This document shows positions 44,610-53,418 of a stretch of 64,000 nt of DNA, in pieces. The translations under genes and the position numbers were made by a program. Origin of the DNA: Ignavibacteriales bacterium (GTDB taxonomy: Bacteria > Bacteroidota > Ignavibacteria > UBA10030); the NCBI GenBank assembly GCA_026390595.1, contig JAPLFQ010000020.1, positions 375,763 through 439,762 on the forward strand, given 5' to 3'. Under the pieces are notes generated by a model, which worked only from the letters and a program-made list of their open reading frames with translations, was not told where the DNA came from and searched no databases. The first letter of the stretch is position 1. The number at the start of each line of letters is the position of its first letter.

Positions 44610-45353
44610 GTGGAAAACCTGATCGCCGGGAGACAGCCGGTACTCGAAGCACTCCGATCGGATACACCTCTCGAAAAAATCTATATTCTTTTCGGAACTC
44701 ACGGCGCTGCGATCCAGGCAATCCAGAAGATCGCGAAACGACGCGGCGTCTCGGTAAAGGAAATTGACCGGCAGCGTTTTCTGGAACTGTGTCCGGACGT
44801 GAACGCTCAGGGGGTTGTCGCCGTCTCATCGACGGCATCGTATGTCGACGTGGATACTATGCTCGCAGCCGCCGCGCAGAAAGGCGAACCGCCGTTCCTG
44901 CTCATCCTCGACGAGATCGAAGACCCGCACAATCTGGGAGCTTTGTTGCGATCGGGTGAATGCGCCGGCGTTCACGGGGCGATCATCCCCCGCCACCATT
45001 CGGCTTCTCTGAATGAAACCGTGACGAAGAGCTCAGCCGGGGCATCCCTCCACCTGCCCATTGCCAAAGTCACCAACATCGCAGCAACCATGGATGAACT
45101 GAAGGAACGCGGCGTGTGGATAGTTGGTACAGACATGGCCGCGGCGCGGACGTACGACGTCCAGGACTATGCAGGTCCTCTCGCAATCGTTGTTGGGAAC
45201 GAAGGGAAGGGTATTCGGAAGCTGGTAAAAGAGAAATGCGACTTCCTCGTGAAGATCCCGATGTACGGTAAGATTGAATCGTTGAATGCTTCTGTGGCTG
45301 GCGGGTTAGTGCTGTTTGAAGCGGCAAAGAAGCGACATCAACAAGCTAGTTAA
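44610..45353 (+). CDS. rlmB: 23S rRNA (guanosine-2'-O-)-methyltransferase RlmB-like
   Basis: A SpoU-family (trefoil knot) methyltransferase of 247 residues. N-terminal substrate-binding domain with ENLIAGRQPVLEAL; SpoU motif 1 LDEIEDPHNLGALLRSGE, motif 2 VVGNEGKGI and motif 3 IPMYGKIESLNASVAGG are all intact. RlmB methylates the 2'-O of G2251 in the peptidyl transferase centre. Starts at GTG 44610. It is the last gene of the + run. Confidence 0.94.
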   Translation: MENLIAGRQPVLEALRSDTPLEKIYILFGTHGAAIQAIQKIAKRRGVSVKEIDRQRFLELCPDVNAQGVVAVSSTASYVDVDTMLAAAAQKGEPPFLLILDEIEDPHNLGALLRSGECAGVHGAIIPRHHSASLNETVTKSSAGASLHLPIAKVTNIAATMDELKERGVWIVGTDMAAARTYDVQDYAGPLAIVVGNEGKGIRKLVKEKCDFLVKIPMYGKIESLNASVAGGLVLFEAAKKRHQQAS

Positions 45354-45364
45354 ACCCCAAAAAG

Positions 45365-45421
45365 CTAGAAGGACAAAGCCGGCGGTCCGATCGCACATCC
45401 CCGGCGCAGGCATCGTTCTAG
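45365..45421. terminator. Nested inverted repeat between rlmB and the small minus ORF
   Basis: CTAGAA (45365) pairs with TTCTAG (45416), enclosing GCCGG/CCGGC, a nested hairpin 12 bp after the rlmB stop. There is no T run. It overlaps the stop codon of the small minus-strand frame. Confidence 0.25.
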
Positions 45422-45543
45422 GGCTTGTTTCTGTTCACACCCCTCTTCTTGACCAATCGTCCCCCTTCACGGGTCGCAGACCGCTGAAGATCCTTCAGTT
45501 GGGAGACGTATTTCTGTGCACTCTCCCGGGGCTTCACAATCAT
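45418..45543 (-). CDS. Possible small basic protein (41 aa)
   Basis: A frame of 41 codons starts with ATG 45543, 10 bases after the stop of the sigma-54 regulator on the same strand. The product (MIVKPRESAQKYVSQLKDLQ...) is Lys/Arg/Gln-rich, with one likely amphipathic helix and no membrane segment. The ribosome site is weak (AGGCAG). The composition is plausible for a real small protein, but nothing else supports it. Confidence 0.35.
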   Translation of the reverse strand: MIVKPRESAQKYVSQLKDLQRSATREGGRLVKKRGVNRNKP

Positions 45544-45553
45544 TTTCTGCCTG

Positions 45554-46930
45554 TTACTGATCCCCTTCATCCGGCTCCCCCTCCTTCATCAACCCGTACC
45601 GCTTCATCTTCGTGTACAGGTGGCTGCGTTGGATATCGAGAGATTCCGCTGTCTTTGAGATGTTCCACTTGTGCCGGTCCAGCTGGCGGCGGATAAAGGC
45701 AGCCTCGGCATGTTCCTTGAACAATTGAAATGTGCCCCCCTGGGCGAGAATATCCTCGAACTCTCCGTGCCCCCCCTGAACACCCACTTCCAGCAGGGAG
45801 ATGTCGATGCTGGTGCCCTGAGACAGGATAACCAGCCGTTCGACTGTATTCCGCAACTCACGAACATTTCCACGCCATTCCTGCATTGCAAGCCGGCGTA
45901 GCGCATCCTCCGATGCCGTCTTGAGCGCCATGCCATTGCGAGTACAGACATCGTCGATGAAAGATTTCACAAGTATCGGGATGTCGTCCCTGCGCTCACG
46001 GAGCGCGGGCACGTGAATCGGAATAACCCTCAGTCGATGATACAAATCGTCCCGGAAATTCCCCTTCTTTATTTCTTCTTCCAGGTTCTTGTTCGTCGCG
46101 GCGATCACACGCACGTCGACTTTGATGAGCCTGGTGCCGCCGACCCGTTCGATCGTCCCCTCCTCGAGGGCGCGTAGAACTTTTGCCTGTGAGCGGAAGC
46201 TCATGTCACCAATCTCGTCGAGGAACAACGTCCCGCCGTCGGCCTGCTCGAACTTGCCGATACGCTGGGCTGTCGCACCTGTGAAGGAGCCCTTTTCGTG
46301 TCCGAACAATTCCGACTCGATCAATTCCGAAGGGATGGCGGCGCAGTTGACTTCGACGAATGACTTGGAAGACCGTTTGCTCAGGCGTTGTACTGCGCGT
46401 GCAACGAGTTCCTTCCCGGTACCGTTTTCCCCTGTCACGAGCACACGGACATCCGTCGGCGCCACGCGTTCGATGACTCCAAGGATCTCTTTGATCTTCG
46501 GGCTCTCCCCGAGGATCTGCCACTTTCCCTCGACCGATTCGCGCAACTGGCGGTACTCTTCCGATATTTTCGCCTGGTGCAGCGCATTGCGGACGGTGAC
46601 AAGCAGCTTGTCCCTGTCGAGCGGCTTCGGAAGGAAGTCGAACGCTCCGAGCTTCGTGGCTTCGACGGCGGTTTCGATTGTTCCATGACCGGAGATCATG
46701 ATGACCGGGAGTTCCACTCTCTTCTCCCGGACTCGTTGAAGGACTTCAAGTCCATCCATTCCGGCCATCTTGACATCAAGCAGTATCAAGTCGACCGGCG
46801 ATGCCGCCAGCTGGTGCAACGCGTCCTGTCCATTTTGGGCGAAGAGCACCTCGTACGCTTCGAATTCGAGTACCATTTTCAACGAATCACGGACGCTCTT
46901 CTCATCATCAACAACAAGGATCGATTTCAT
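45554..46930 (-). CDS. Sigma-54-dependent response regulator (NtrC family)
   Basis: A protein of 458 residues with three domains: receiver (1-120; phospho-acceptor Asp 52, conserved Lys in PKP near 102), sigma-54 AAA+ domain (140-370; Walker A GENGTGKE at 167-174, GSFTGA loop at 214-219, Walker B GGTLFLDE at 232-239), and a Fis-type HTH (about 410-448, WNISKTAESLDIQRSHLYTKM). The sigma-54-contact loop has Ser in place of the first Ala of GAFTGA. No kinase is adjacent. It sits at the end of a long operon. Confidence 0.93.
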   Translation of the reverse strand: MKSILVVDDEKSVRDSLKMVLEFEAYEVLFAQNGQDALHQLAASPVDLILLDVKMAGMDGLEVLQRVREKRVELPVIMISGHGTIETAVEATKLGAFDFLPKPLDRDKLLVTVRNALHQAKISEEYRQLRESVEGKWQILGESPKIKEILGVIERVAPTDVRVLVTGENGTGKELVARAVQRLSKRSSKSFVEVNCAAIPSELIESELFGHEKGSFTGATAQRIGKFEQADGGTLFLDEIGDMSFRSQAKVLRALEEGTIERVGGTRLIKVDVRVIAATNKNLEEEIKKGNFRDDLYHRLRVIPIHVPALRERRDDIPILVKSFIDDVCTRNGMALKTASEDALRRLAMQEWRGNVRELRNTVERLVILSQGTSIDISLLEVGVQGGHGEFEDILAQGGTFQLFKEHAEAAFIRRQLDRHKWNISKTAESLDIQRSHLYTKMKRYGLMKEGEPDEGDQ

Positions 46931-46938
46931 GGTGCACG

Positions 46939-47706
46939 CTATTCTTGAAATGGAAGGTTCAAATAATCCGACGGCAGGAGGTTTTTGACCGTCAGGAGAT
47001 CATGGCCGAACTGTTCGCCGTGTTTGTTTGAGCGGCGGTCTCGAGGGTCGTCCACACCACCGACAACGAACTGTGCCTCTCCCCATTCCACAAGATTTCC
47101 ACCAGTCCGGGCAAGTTCACGAGATTCGGATGAGTATGCGATATACGCCGACGCAAAGAAATGCTGCAACTTGTCCCGGTCACCTTCCGGCGGCGTGTCA
47201 ACATACAAACGTGACGGGAGATTGCGAAAACGGGCGTTGAACATGCTGTCCGCTTCGAAGGTAAGAGGCACCCCAATGGGACCGATGATAGGGACCTTCA
47301 GGTCCACGTCGCGATGCTCGAGTGTCCCCATCAAGGAGAGGAACAACGCGCGGGCAATATTGTGCTCCGCGATCTTCAATGCCTTGAGGTAGATTTCGTC
47401 AATCGCCCGGGCATCGCCGCACCGTTTCATCAGAACTCCGAACCGCGCATCGCGGACATATTCGCGGATCTGGCGCGTCTCCTTGATCAAATCAGGCGTG
47501 AACGCGTTCCCAATAAACTTGAACAGCGAGAAGGACTCTTTCGCCCCACCGTCGTAGTCCCAGGTGAGACCGTCCGGACCCGGCTTGCCGTCGCACTGGG
47601 CACTGGAAATGCCGTGAATCAGCAGCAGAAGAAACCCGGCTGCGAAGAATATCCTCACGGAGTTGCCAGAAGCTTCAACAGGTCTTATGGCACTGCGAGA
47701 GACCAT
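46939..47706 (-). CDS. Exported protein of unknown function
   Basis: From ATG 47706 the product has 255 residues with a signal peptide (VRIFFAAGFLLLLIHGISSA, then QC; a GTG at 47658 may be the true start). A long charged helix (LIKETRQIREYVRDARFG) and the C-terminal DKLQHFFASAYIAYSSES stretch with adjacent His and Asp are the notable parts; the latter recalls families that carry a DKxxHF motif, but I cannot name one. The gene lies 8 bases upstream of the NtrC-type regulator. The frame upstream of 47706 is the remnant of a carboxyltransferase, not part of this gene. Confidence 0.65.
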   Translation of the reverse strand: MVSRSAIRPVEASGNSVRIFFAAGFLLLLIHGISSAQCDGKPGPDGLTWDYDGGAKESFSLFKFIGNAFTPDLIKETRQIREYVRDARFGVLMKRCGDARAIDEIYLKALKIAEHNIARALFLSLMGTLEHRDVDLKVPIIGPIGVPLTFEADSMFNARFRNLPSRLYVDTPPEGDRDKLQHFFASAYIAYSSESRELARTGGNLVEWGEAQFVVGGVDDPRDRRSNKHGEQFGHDLLTVKNLLPSDYLNLPFQE

Positions 47707-48133
47707 CAGGTTTGGATGACTCCAGAATTGAATTTCGGTATTGTGGGCTGCTATCTCTATTCCACGGGAAATGATGCCGCGAGTTTCAGCCGGATCGGTG
47801 TAGCCGTCAATCCAAAGCCGGGCGGCAGCAAAGAGCGGATCCAACCCCGCCTCATACCGATCCTGAGTGTCATTGAGCAGCCTCCCCTGCTTTTCCTTCG
47901 AGATCCGCTTTCCGCCCATTCTCCATCGCCTGAACCTTGATACTCAGGAGTGTCTCGCTCGTCTACTTGCCTCCCATCAAGGCGATCTGGGCGCATGGCC
48001 ACGCGAATATCATCCGCGGGTCATAGACCTTGCCGCACATCGCGCTGTTCCCCGCACCGTAGGGATTTCTCACCATGAAGCTGAATTTCGGGACCACACT
48101 GCTCGCCCCTGCGCTCACCATTTTTTCGCCAGA
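47707..48133 (-). pseudogene. Remnant of an acyl-CoA carboxylase carboxyltransferase subunit
   Basis: Three reading-frame pieces in order on the minus strand match the C-terminal domain of propionyl/methylcrotonyl/acyl-CoA carboxyltransferases. The first (48133-47966) reads KMVSAGASSVVPKF, NPYGAGNSAMCGKVYDPR, FAWPCAQIALMGGK; a TAG (47963-47965) follows where family members have Gln, then the same frame goes on TSETLLSIKVQAMENGRK. A frameshift near 47900 leads into RYEAGLDPLFAAARLW and DPAETRGIISRGIEIAAHN. The whole N-terminal two thirds is missing. It lies just below the transporter/spermidine-synthase fusion. Confidence 0.85.
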
Positions 48134-48212
48134 CCTGCCTGCTGCTGGCTCTTCTGAAACGTGGCGTCTGCTTTGATAGCGCTTCCGATGCGGGCCATGG
48201 AGGAGTCATCCC

Positions 48213-51200
48213 TCACTGTTTTGCTGTCGTGTCGCGCGTCCCCGTTCCACCGAAAAGGAAGATCGAGTAGAACAGTTCACGTGCTTCTTCGTTCGTCGGG
48301 TTGATATTGATGGCCTGGAGCGCATACCCCGCCGCCCTTCCCGGATCTCCCAACCGACGATAACATTTCGCGAGCTGCAGGAGCAAGACATCCTGCCGCA
48401 CTCGTCGGTCAGCAAAATACCGCTCTCTGAGTTGAAGGGCTTTCTTGTAGTTTTCAAATGCGGGCTGGAATTCCTGGATGTCAAAATACATGTCGGCAAG
48501 GCGGATGCGATAGAAATCAACAGTGTCTGCAGAGAGCTCAATGCAGCGCTTGAGAAGCTTCTCCGTCTTCGACACATCAAATGCGCCGAACTGCGTTGCC
48601 ACGATGCGCTCGCGGGTAAACCTCACCCACGCATATTGTTCAAGCAGCACCGGATCGTTCGGCGAGAGTTCAACCGCCCGCGCGAGCATCTGAACCTGCT
48701 CTTCCCGCCTTCCCAAGCGATCTGCCAAACCGGCCATGGCAGTGACAGCGCGAAGATCCTTCGGATGCGCCTCAAGGTAGCTGGAGAGCATAGAATATCC
48801 GAGGGACAGATTTCCCCTCCCCATATCCGAATGCAGGAGCCCGATGTTCAGCCGTTCCTCATCGGTGAGAGCACGCTGCTTCACCAGTTGGTTGAGGAAG
48901 AGTGCTGTCCGATTGAAAGCCAGTCGTTCATCGTAGCGGGCGATCTCGTTAGCACCCTTGTTGACGAAAAATGCCCGCGGAGCCCAATGTTCAAGCAATG
49001 GCTTGTCTTCCGTGTTCACAGGGCCATCGCTCGCGTATTCCCTGGTTGGGTTCTCAGAGATCATCTGAAGAGAAGCCAGGGTTGCCGCATCGGGGATCTT
49101 GATGCGTTCCAAATCCTTCTTCACCGCGGCGTTTGCCAGCTTCCGCGACAGCTGGTTCTCATCAAGGATCAGGGAGTCCTTCGATCCGACGAGCAGAAGA
49201 TCGGGAGTCAACGATTGCCACACGACAACATGCGGAAACACTGTTCGGAATGTCCGGACGACGAGCTTGAAGGTTGGGTCGTCGATTTCGTACAGGTGAA
49301 ACCACTGGACCATGACTCCATTGGGCCGCAGCCTACCTTTGCACATCTCAAAGAAATCGATTGTGTAGAGATTGCCGATGCCCGCGATCCAAGGATTGGA
49401 CGGCTCACTGATGATCGCATCGTAGTTTGTCTGTGAAAGCTTGAGAAAGGCCAGGGCATCATCGATGTACAACCTAGCCCGCGGATCCTCGAGAGGCTTG
49501 TTGTTGACATGCTCGAAGTACTTCGCCCCCGCGATCACCTCCGGCGAAATCTCAACACAATCCACGCGCTTGATCGGATGAGTGAGCACGCTTCCCGTAG
49601 TCACACCGCTCCCAAAACCAATCACGAGGACGGTGTCGGGGTGGGGATGAAGCATCATCGGCACCTGGCCCAGGAGTACCTGAGTGGGGAGGTCTCCAAC
49701 GGACGACGCATCGGCCTTTCCATTAATGATCAGGACATTCTGCACTCCAGTCCCCGCCTGATTCTGGACAACGCCAACCGTGGCGGAGGCTCCTTCCTTG
49801 TAGTAAAGGACCTTGTTGGCTCTCACTCCTCGCACGAACTCCTCATAGGTCGCCGGAGCCTGCCGATTGTTGCCGAATTGCCTGAACACGCCCGAAAGTG
49901 TTACGATCTGATTCCAATCGGAGCCGAACACAAACGTGAGAGCTCCCACAAGTGTAGCGAAGATCACCAGCACACCGCGGCGGATTTTCGGGACGCCCGC
50001 ATCGACTAATGTCAGGACGATGCCGCTCACGAGGTTCAGAACGAGCCCGACTTCCATGGCGTGTCGCACGCCGATGACCGGGATCAACACAAGACCCGCT
50101 GCCAGCGAACCAAGGACGGTGCCGATCGTATTCACGGAGAACACGGTGCCGACAGATTTCCCGAGCACTTTCACAGACCGTGTAGCGATGCGGCTCGCCA
50201 GCGGCAGGGACATTCCAAGGAAGATCGTCGGAATGATCATGAGCGTCAGGCCGATGATGAACTGGATCGCGAGAAAGATCGGGTAGCTTGTATCCGATCG
50301 CGTAAGAACCGAGCCGACCTGCCAGAAGAGGTACGGAACCCGCCCGTAGAGCGGAAGCATCAGCGCCATCGAAGCACCGATAAGGAGCTGGCATACGGCG
50401 AGAACGGCGAACAGGTTCTTCCATCTTTCGATGAGAACCGACACCAACCAGCTGCCGATGGTGATCCCGGATATGAACGCGACAAGCATGAGGGTGTAGG
50501 AGTATGTTGACGAACCCAGGACGGGGATCAACAGCCGGACCCATGCGACTTCATAAATCATGGCTGCGAGGCCGGACACACCTGCGACACCGACGGCGAG
50601 CGAGACAAAGTGAGGAGGAAACGAGGGGAGTTCGGTTTCATGTTCTGACGCACTCTCAGCGGGAGAGAGCCTGTTTCCTGAGCCAAGGGCATACGCTGCG
50701 GAAGCGATGACAATGTTCACGCATCCTGCCGAAAGGACTGTGGCCTGAAGTCCGGCCATCGGAACAAGGAAGAATCCCCCGAGCAGCGATCCGACAACCG
50801 CCCCGAAGCTGTTGAGGAAGTACAGAGTCGCAACATTCTTTCCAGAATCTTCGACATTGGAAGAAATGAAGCGAACAAGGACTGGCAGCGTTCCTCCCAT
50901 GAGAATCGTGGGGAAAAGAAGCGTCAGCACACTGATCAAGAGCTTCAACAGCAGCACCGCGTTTCCGTCGCTGGGCAGATTGAATGCGTGTACGGTCACC
51001 ACGAAAAGATACTTCACAGCGCTCATCAGCCAGGGATACAACAAGCAGTAGAGGCCGATGAAGAACTCCAGGAGGGCATACAGGCGGATTGGTGATTTTG
51101 CCCTATCTGCACGACGGCCCCACAGCGACGCACCGATGGCGAGTCCTCCCATAAATGTCGCCAAGACAATGGTTTGCGCGTATGTCGTGTTGCCGAGGAA

Positions 51201-51302
51201 GAGGGAGAGATACTTGAACCACGCTACCTGATAGATGAGACCCGTGGCTCCGGAGACAATAAAGAGAATTGCGATGATACTGTACGAAGTCTGCTTGGTC
51301 AT
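48213..51302 (-). CDS. Fused MFS-like transporter / spermidine-synthase-like / TPR protein
   Basis: A protein of 1029 residues. The first 455 or so residues carry about a dozen hydrophobic segments in two similar halves, each starting with a G-L-x-Y-x-V-A-W motif ([14 protein letters not shown] and [13 protein letters not shown]). Residues about 490-730 are a spermidine-synthase-like Rossmann fold ([36 protein letters not shown]), with the glycine loop altered from the polyamine enzymes, so methyl- or aminopropyl-transfer is unproven. A TPR-like helical tail runs from about 800. The ATG overlaps an acyl-CoA dehydrogenase stump stop as ATGA. Confidence 0.9.
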   Translation of the reverse strand: MTKQTSYSIIAILFIVSGATGLIYQVAWFKYLSLFLGNTTYAQTIVLATFMGGLAIGASLWGRRADRAKSPIRLYALLEFFIGLYCLLYPWLMSAVKYLFVVTVHAFNLPSDGNAVLLLKLLISVLTLLFPTILMGGTLPVLVRFISSNVEDSGKNVATLYFLNSFGAVVGSLLGGFFLVPMAGLQATVLSAGCVNIVIASAAYALGSGNRLSPAESASEHETELPSFPPHFVSLAVGVAGVSGLAAMIYEVAWVRLLIPVLGSSTYSYTLMLVAFISGITIGSWLVSVLIERWKNLFAVLAVCQLLIGASMALMLPLYGRVPYLFWQVGSVLTRSDTSYPIFLAIQFIIGLTLMIIPTIFLGMSLPLASRIATRSVKVLGKSVGTVFSVNTIGTVLGSLAAGLVLIPVIGVRHAMEVGLVLNLVSGIVLTLVDAGVPKIRRGVLVIFATLVGALTFVFGSDWNQIVTLSGVFRQFGNNRQAPATYEEFVRGVRANKVLYYKEGASATVGVVQNQAGTGVQNVLIINGKADASSVGDLPTQVLLGQVPMMLHPHPDTVLVIGFGSGVTTGSVLTHPIKRVDCVEISPEVIAGAKYFEHVNNKPLEDPRARLYIDDALAFLKLSQTNYDAIISEPSNPWIAGIGNLYTIDFFEMCKGRLRPNGVMVQWFHLYEIDDPTFKLVVRTFRTVFPHVVVWQSLTPDLLLVGSKDSLILDENQLSRKLANAAVKKDLERIKIPDAATLASLQMISENPTREYASDGPVNTEDKPLLEHWAPRAFFVNKGANEIARYDERLAFNRTALFLNQLVKQRALTDEERLNIGLLHSDMGRGNLSLGYSMLSSYLEAHPKDLRAVTAMAGLADRLGRREEQVQMLARAVELSPNDPVLLEQYAWVRFTRERIVATQFGAFDVSKTEKLLKRCIELSADTVDFYRIRLADMYFDIQEFQPAFENYKKALQLRERYFADRRVRQDVLLLQLAKCYRRLGDPGRAAGYALQAININPTNEEARELFYSIFLFGGTGTRDTTAKQ

Positions 51303-51454
51303 GAGGTCCTTTGAGAGAGAAGAGCGTGGTTAGTCCGGAACAGATTCTTTGCGATCACCATCTTCTGCACTTCGGACGTCCCCTCACCAATGGCGAGGAA
51401 CTTGACGTCACGATAGAATTTTTCGACCGGGAAGTCTTTGATGAATCCGTGTTT
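51299..51454 (-). pseudogene. C-terminal stump of an acyl-CoA dehydrogenase
   Basis: A frame of 51 codons opens just after a TGA and reads [15 protein letters not shown], then [20 protein letters not shown], the FAD-binding and C-terminal helix of short/medium-chain acyl-CoA dehydrogenases (family: [32 protein letters not shown]). There is no N-terminal or middle part. Its TGA overlaps the ATG of the next gene, so operon coupling has been kept although the gene is lost. Confidence 0.88.
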
Positions 51455-51527
51455 TCATGTCGTACGTGTAGCTGAAATTCATCGATTGCGCGTTGTCGCT
51501 CAATGGCACTTCCCGTTCGTATCCCAC
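51408..51527 (-). other. Short unassigned frame directly after meaB
   Basis: GTG at 51525-51527 shares a base with the meaB TAG. The 39-codon frame (GYEREVPLSDNAQSMNFSY start) overlaps the dehydrogenase stump in another frame. It may be the 5' end of the lost gene joined to its 3' end by deletion. I could not assign the sequence. Confidence 0.3.
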
Positions 51528-52489
51528 TACACCCCTTCCGTCCGAAAATCCTCCAGAAGTCCGGCTGCAACGTCGTACGGATTTGACTGGCGCTGTAACA
51601 AAAGATCCAGTTTCTCATGAAGCTTACGGGAACGTTCGCGGTTCCAGAATTCGATGTGGAGTTGGTTCTCGATGATCTCCCGGATCCTGCTTTCGAGGCG
51701 CGACTTCCGTTTCCGTTCGAGCTCACCGGACGATTCCAGAAACTCCCTGTGTTTCTGAACATATGCAGCAACCTCCTCGATTCCCTTCCCCTCGCTCGCC
51801 TGAGTCTTCAGAACATCCGGCATCCAACTCTCCGCAGTATGCGAACGAAATCCGAGAATCATCTTGAGGGACATCACAGCCTGATCGGCACCGGGGCGAT
51901 CGGCCTTGTTCAGCACAAAGAAATCGGCAATCTCCATCAGCCCTGCCTTCATGGCCTGTATGCCATCCCCCGATTCGGGGACGAGCACGACCACGGTTGT
52001 ATCCGCTGCGCTGGCAATATCGAGCTCGGATTGGCCTACGCCGACGGTTTCCATCAGTACCACGTCATATCCTGCTGCATCGAGAACGTCGGCTGCTTCC
52101 TTGGCCTTTTTGCTCAAGCCTCCCAGGCTTCCGCGGGAAGCCATGCTGCGGATGAAGACCCCCTCGTCCAACTCGACATCGCTCATCCGGACGCGATCGC
52201 CGAGGAGCGCTCCCCCTGTAAACGGACTCGTTGGATCGACCGCGATGATTCCGACTTTTTTCTGCTGGAGGCGATAGTACCGGGCGAGTTTGTTCGTCAG
52301 CGTGCTCTTTCCCGCCCCCGGCGGGCCAGTGATGCCCACCCGATAGGCTCTGCCCGTGCGGGGATAAACGCTGCTGAGGATGTCCTTTGCGAGCGGCGTG
52401 TCGTTCTCCACCTGGGAGATCGCCCGCGCAACGGTCCTGCGATCTCCAGCGAGCAAATGCTCGATCATGGTAGCGGCGATGGATGACAC
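51527..52489 (-). CDS. meaB: Methylmalonyl-CoA mutase-associated GTPase MeaB
   Basis: A G3E-family P-loop GTPase (320 residues) that protects and reloads the adenosylcobalamin cofactor of methylmalonyl-CoA mutase. Walker A GPPGAGKST at 55-63, IAVDPTSPFTGGALLGDRVRM (switch region characteristic of MeaB/ArgK), ETVGVGQSE and NKAD (G4) are intact. Length is typical. No mutase gene lies in the window; fragments of carboxyltransferase and acyl-CoA dehydrogenase genes follow downstream in the same operon. Confidence 0.95.
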   Translation of the reverse strand: MSSIAATMIEHLLAGDRRTVARAISQVENDTPLAKDILSSVYPRTGRAYRVGITGPPGAGKSTLTNKLARYYRLQQKKVGIIAVDPTSPFTGGALLGDRVRMSDVELDEGVFIRSMASRGSLGGLSKKAKEAADVLDAAGYDVVLMETVGVGQSELDIASAADTTVVVLVPESGDGIQAMKAGLMEIADFFVLNKADRPGADQAVMSLKMILGFRSHTAESWMPDVLKTQASEGKGIEEVAAYVQKHREFLESSGELERKRKSRLESRIREIIENQLHIEFWNRERSRKLHEKLDLLLQRQSNPYDVAAGLLEDFRTEGV

Positions 52490-52493
52490 CCTT

Positions 52494-53417
52494 CTATGCT
52501 GAGTTGTTTTTGAAGTACTCCGCTGTCACACGAAGACCCTCGGAAAGCCCCACAGTCGGTTTCCACCCAAGCTCCCGTTCGATCTTCTTGTACGAAATCA
52601 CGCTTCGGCGCTGCTCTCCCTGCTTACCTGGTCCGTGGTTTTCCGCACTGTTCGGGTTCAACCAACCCCGGAGCACACCGAAGAGCTCGTTGACATCTGT
52701 TTCAATCCCGGTACCGATATTGAAGATGTTCGATCCTTTGTAGTCAAGCGCCAGGATACTGCCCCTCACAACGTCGCCGACGAATGTGTAGTCCCTCGTC
52801 TGATTCCCATCACCGTTGATCACCGGGCTTTCCCCTTGGAGCAATTTCTTTGCGAAGATTGCCACCACTCCTGCCTCGCCATGCGGGTTCTGGCGCGGGC
52901 CGTAGACATTTGCATATCGGAGAACGACGTGGTCGATTCCGTGCACCACTTTGTAGTAGAAGAGGTATTTCTCTGTCACGAGTTTCGTGATTCCGTACGG
53001 CGACAAAGGCCGGACAGGATGTTCTTCATCGGCGGGGAAATAGTCCTGCTCACCGTAGATCGCACCACCGGTCGATGAGAAGATGATCTTCTTGACCCCG
53101 TACTGCCTTGCCGCTTCGAAAATGTTAAGTCCCCCCAGCACATTCACGCTTGCGTCGAACTTCGGATCGGCGACAGACCGGCGAACATCCATCTGAGCTG
53201 CATGATGATTCACCACATCGATCGGAGAGCGCTGAAAGACTTGCTCAACTTCCGGGCTCCGGATATCCAGCTGATAAAACTCAGCTCTGGGATTGACATT
53301 CTCCCGCACTCCAGAGGATAAATCATCGATCACGATGACCCGGTGTCCCTCCTTGATGTAGGCATCAACCACATGTGAGCCAATAAACCCTGCACCACCT
53401 GTAACGAGAATATTCAT
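52494..53417 (-). CDS. NAD-dependent sugar epimerase (UDP-glucose 4-epimerase-like)
   Basis: An extended SDR enzyme of 307 residues: Rossmann motif TGGAGFIGSHV near 6-16, catalytic Ser-Thr in FSSTGGAIYGE and YxxxK in YGITKLVTEKY, the usual triad of GalE-type epimerases. Typical products are UDP-galactose or related sugars for surface glycans. ATG 53417 is one base after the purD stop; the frame further upstream is purD shadow. Substrate cannot be told from sequence. Confidence 0.92.
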   Translation of the reverse strand: MNILVTGGAGFIGSHVVDAYIKEGHRVIVIDDLSSGVRENVNPRAEFYQLDIRSPEVEQVFQRSPIDVVNHHAAQMDVRRSVADPKFDASVNVLGGLNIFEAARQYGVKKIIFSSTGGAIYGEQDYFPADEEHPVRPLSPYGITKLVTEKYLFYYKVVHGIDHVVLRYANVYGPRQNPHGEAGVVAIFAKKLLQGESPVINGDGNQTRDYTFVGDVVRGSILALDYKGSNIFNIGTGIETDVNELFGVLRGWLNPNSAENHGPGKQGEQRRSVISYKKIERELGWKPTVGLSEGLRVTAEYFKNNSA

Positions 53418-53418
53418 G

